Source: an uncultured Bacilli bacterium (GTDB lineage Bacteria > Bacillota_I > Bacilli_A > RF39 > UBA660). From it: a stretch of 13,571 bases of DNA. This document shows positions 12,961 to 13,571 of the stretch, piece by piece. The translations under genes and the position numbers were made by a program. Below the pieces are notes generated by a model. That model was not told the origin of the DNA. It saw only the letters and a list, made by a program, of their open reading frames with translations, and ran no database searches. The stretch is from positions 1-13,571 of the forward strand of contig CANTWP010000031.1 of the NCBI GenBank assembly GCA_947853245.1, written 5' to 3'. Every line of letters begins with the position of its first letter. The first letter of the stretch is position 1.

Positions 12961-13571
12961 ATGAACAATATTTCTTTCTCCATTTTACTGGGCCTAGTTG
13001 GACTTTTTATAGGTATTTTGATAATGCTTATAATTAATTATATTAAAGGTGAGATGGCTTCTAAAAAAGCGGAGGAATTGCTTGAAAAAGCTAAAAAAGA
13101 AGCTGATAAAATTAAGAGAGATTATCTGTTAGAAGCAAAAGAAGAGGCACATAAATTAAAAATAGAAACAGATAAAGAAGTTAAAGAAAAGAAAAATGAA
13201 ATTAAAGAATCGGAAGAACGTTTACTAAATCGTGAAAATAATATGGATCGAAGAGATCAAGTTTTACAAAATCGTGAGCAAATGTTAGAAGAAAAAGAAA
13301 ATAATATAATTAATAAACAAAAAGAGCTTCAAAAAGAACAAGTAGAAGTGGAAGAGATAAAAAAACAACAAGTTGATATGCTTGAAAGCATAGCTGGTTA
13401 CTCTAAAGATCAAGCTAGAGAACTAGTTTTAAAAAGAGTAGAAGAAATGATGAATTTAGAAATTGCTGCTTATATCAAAGATCGTGAAGCAGAAGCTAAA
13501 TTAGAAGTTGATAAAAAAGCTAAGAATATGCTTGTTTCATCTATGCAAAAATATGCTGGTGATGTAGCAAG
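12961..13571 (+). CDS. rny: Ribonuclease Y, N-terminal part (3' end outside the window)
   Basis: The first 203 codons of ribonuclease Y, the membrane-anchored endoribonuclease that starts mRNA decay in many Firmicutes. Residues 7-26 form one N-terminal membrane helix (SILLGLVGLFIGILIMLIIN). They are followed by a long lysine/glutamate-rich coiled coil with the family's KAKKEADKIKRDYLLEAKEEAHKLK region (about 43-67) and then ESIAGYSKDQARELVLKRVEEMM and the AEAKLEVDKKAKNML stretch that leads into the KH domain. The KH and HD catalytic domains lie beyond the window. The start ATG has GGAGG 6 nt upstream. There is no stop before the window end, so the gene is cut rather than broken. In B. subtilis, RNase Y also processes the glycolytic gapA transcript, which makes its nearness to glycolysis genes of interest. 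Confidence 0.95.
   Translation, partial: MNNISFSILLGLVGLFIGILIMLIINYIKGEMASKKAEELLEKAKKEADKIKRDYLLEAKEEAHKLKIETDKEVKEKKNEIKESEERLLNRENNMDRRDQVLQNREQMLEEKENNIINKQKELQKEQVEVEEIKKQQVDMLESIAGYSKDQARELVLKRVEEMMNLEIAAYIKDREAEAKLEVDKKAKNMLVSSMQKYAGDVA

Overview
The window reads as chromosomal DNA of a very AT-rich, low-GC Gram-positive bacterium of the class Bacilli in the broad sense. Codon use is strongly A/T-ending. Recognisable genes end in TGA as well as TAA and TAG, and none carries an in-frame TGA, so this is not the mycoplasma genetic code. A full-length Spo0A points to an endospore former or a descendant of one, and RNase Y fits the same placement. Uncultivated gut lineages near Erysipelotrichales, RFN20 or RF39 would fit, but the sequence alone does not settle the taxon. 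All recognisable genes lie on the + strand.

Layout. (1) 1-461 is the C-terminal third of glyceraldehyde-3-phosphate dehydrogenase (gap), closed by a hairpin terminator. (2) 462-763 is non-coding, with a possible short minus-strand transcript that ends in a clean terminator-like hairpin. (3) 764-1156 is an isolated type IV prepilin-like gene. (4) 1240-5762 is a tight operon of five overlapping genes: pgk, an unrecognised 139-residue protein, a flippase-like membrane protein, a GT4 glycosyltransferase of the diacylglycerol-glucosyltransferase type, and a divergent tpiA. It starts at a near-consensus sigma-A promoter whose -10 box lies inside a 19-bp palindrome, and it ends at a terminator overlapping the tpiA stop codon. 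(5) 5877-7577 holds spo0A, with an exact Spo0A box upstream, and a diacylglycerol-kinase-family gene. (6) 7692-9191 is gpmI with its own extended -10 promoter. (7) 9266-12785 is a three-gene polysaccharide unit: a WbsX/GH99-like protein and two related GT4 glycosyltransferases, with a strong promoter and a terminator. (8) 12961-13571 is the start of rny (RNase Y), cut by the window end.

How the genes fit together. Four lower-glycolysis enzymes (Gap, Pgk, Tpi, GpmI) are spread over 9 kb instead of forming the compact gap-pgk-tpi-gpmI-eno block common in Firmicutes. The genes between them mostly concern the cell surface: a prepilin, membrane glycolipid synthesis, and lipid-kinase recycling of diacylglycerol. 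The sporulation master regulator is also there. This suggests, as inference, coordinated control of central carbon flux, envelope lipid synthesis and the decision to sporulate.

Four start codons were set downstream of the longest possible reading frame because ribosome-binding sites and promoters demand it: tpiA 5037, spo0A 5877, gpmI 7692 and the WbsX gene 9266. A fifth, the TTG at 11661, was chosen in the same way. I see no CRISPR array, tRNA, rRNA, transposase, integrase or recognisable defence system. The most unusual items are the mixed glycolysis/glycolipid operon with its palindromic operator, the divergent TIM, the orphan prepilin and the possible antisense-strand small RNA.
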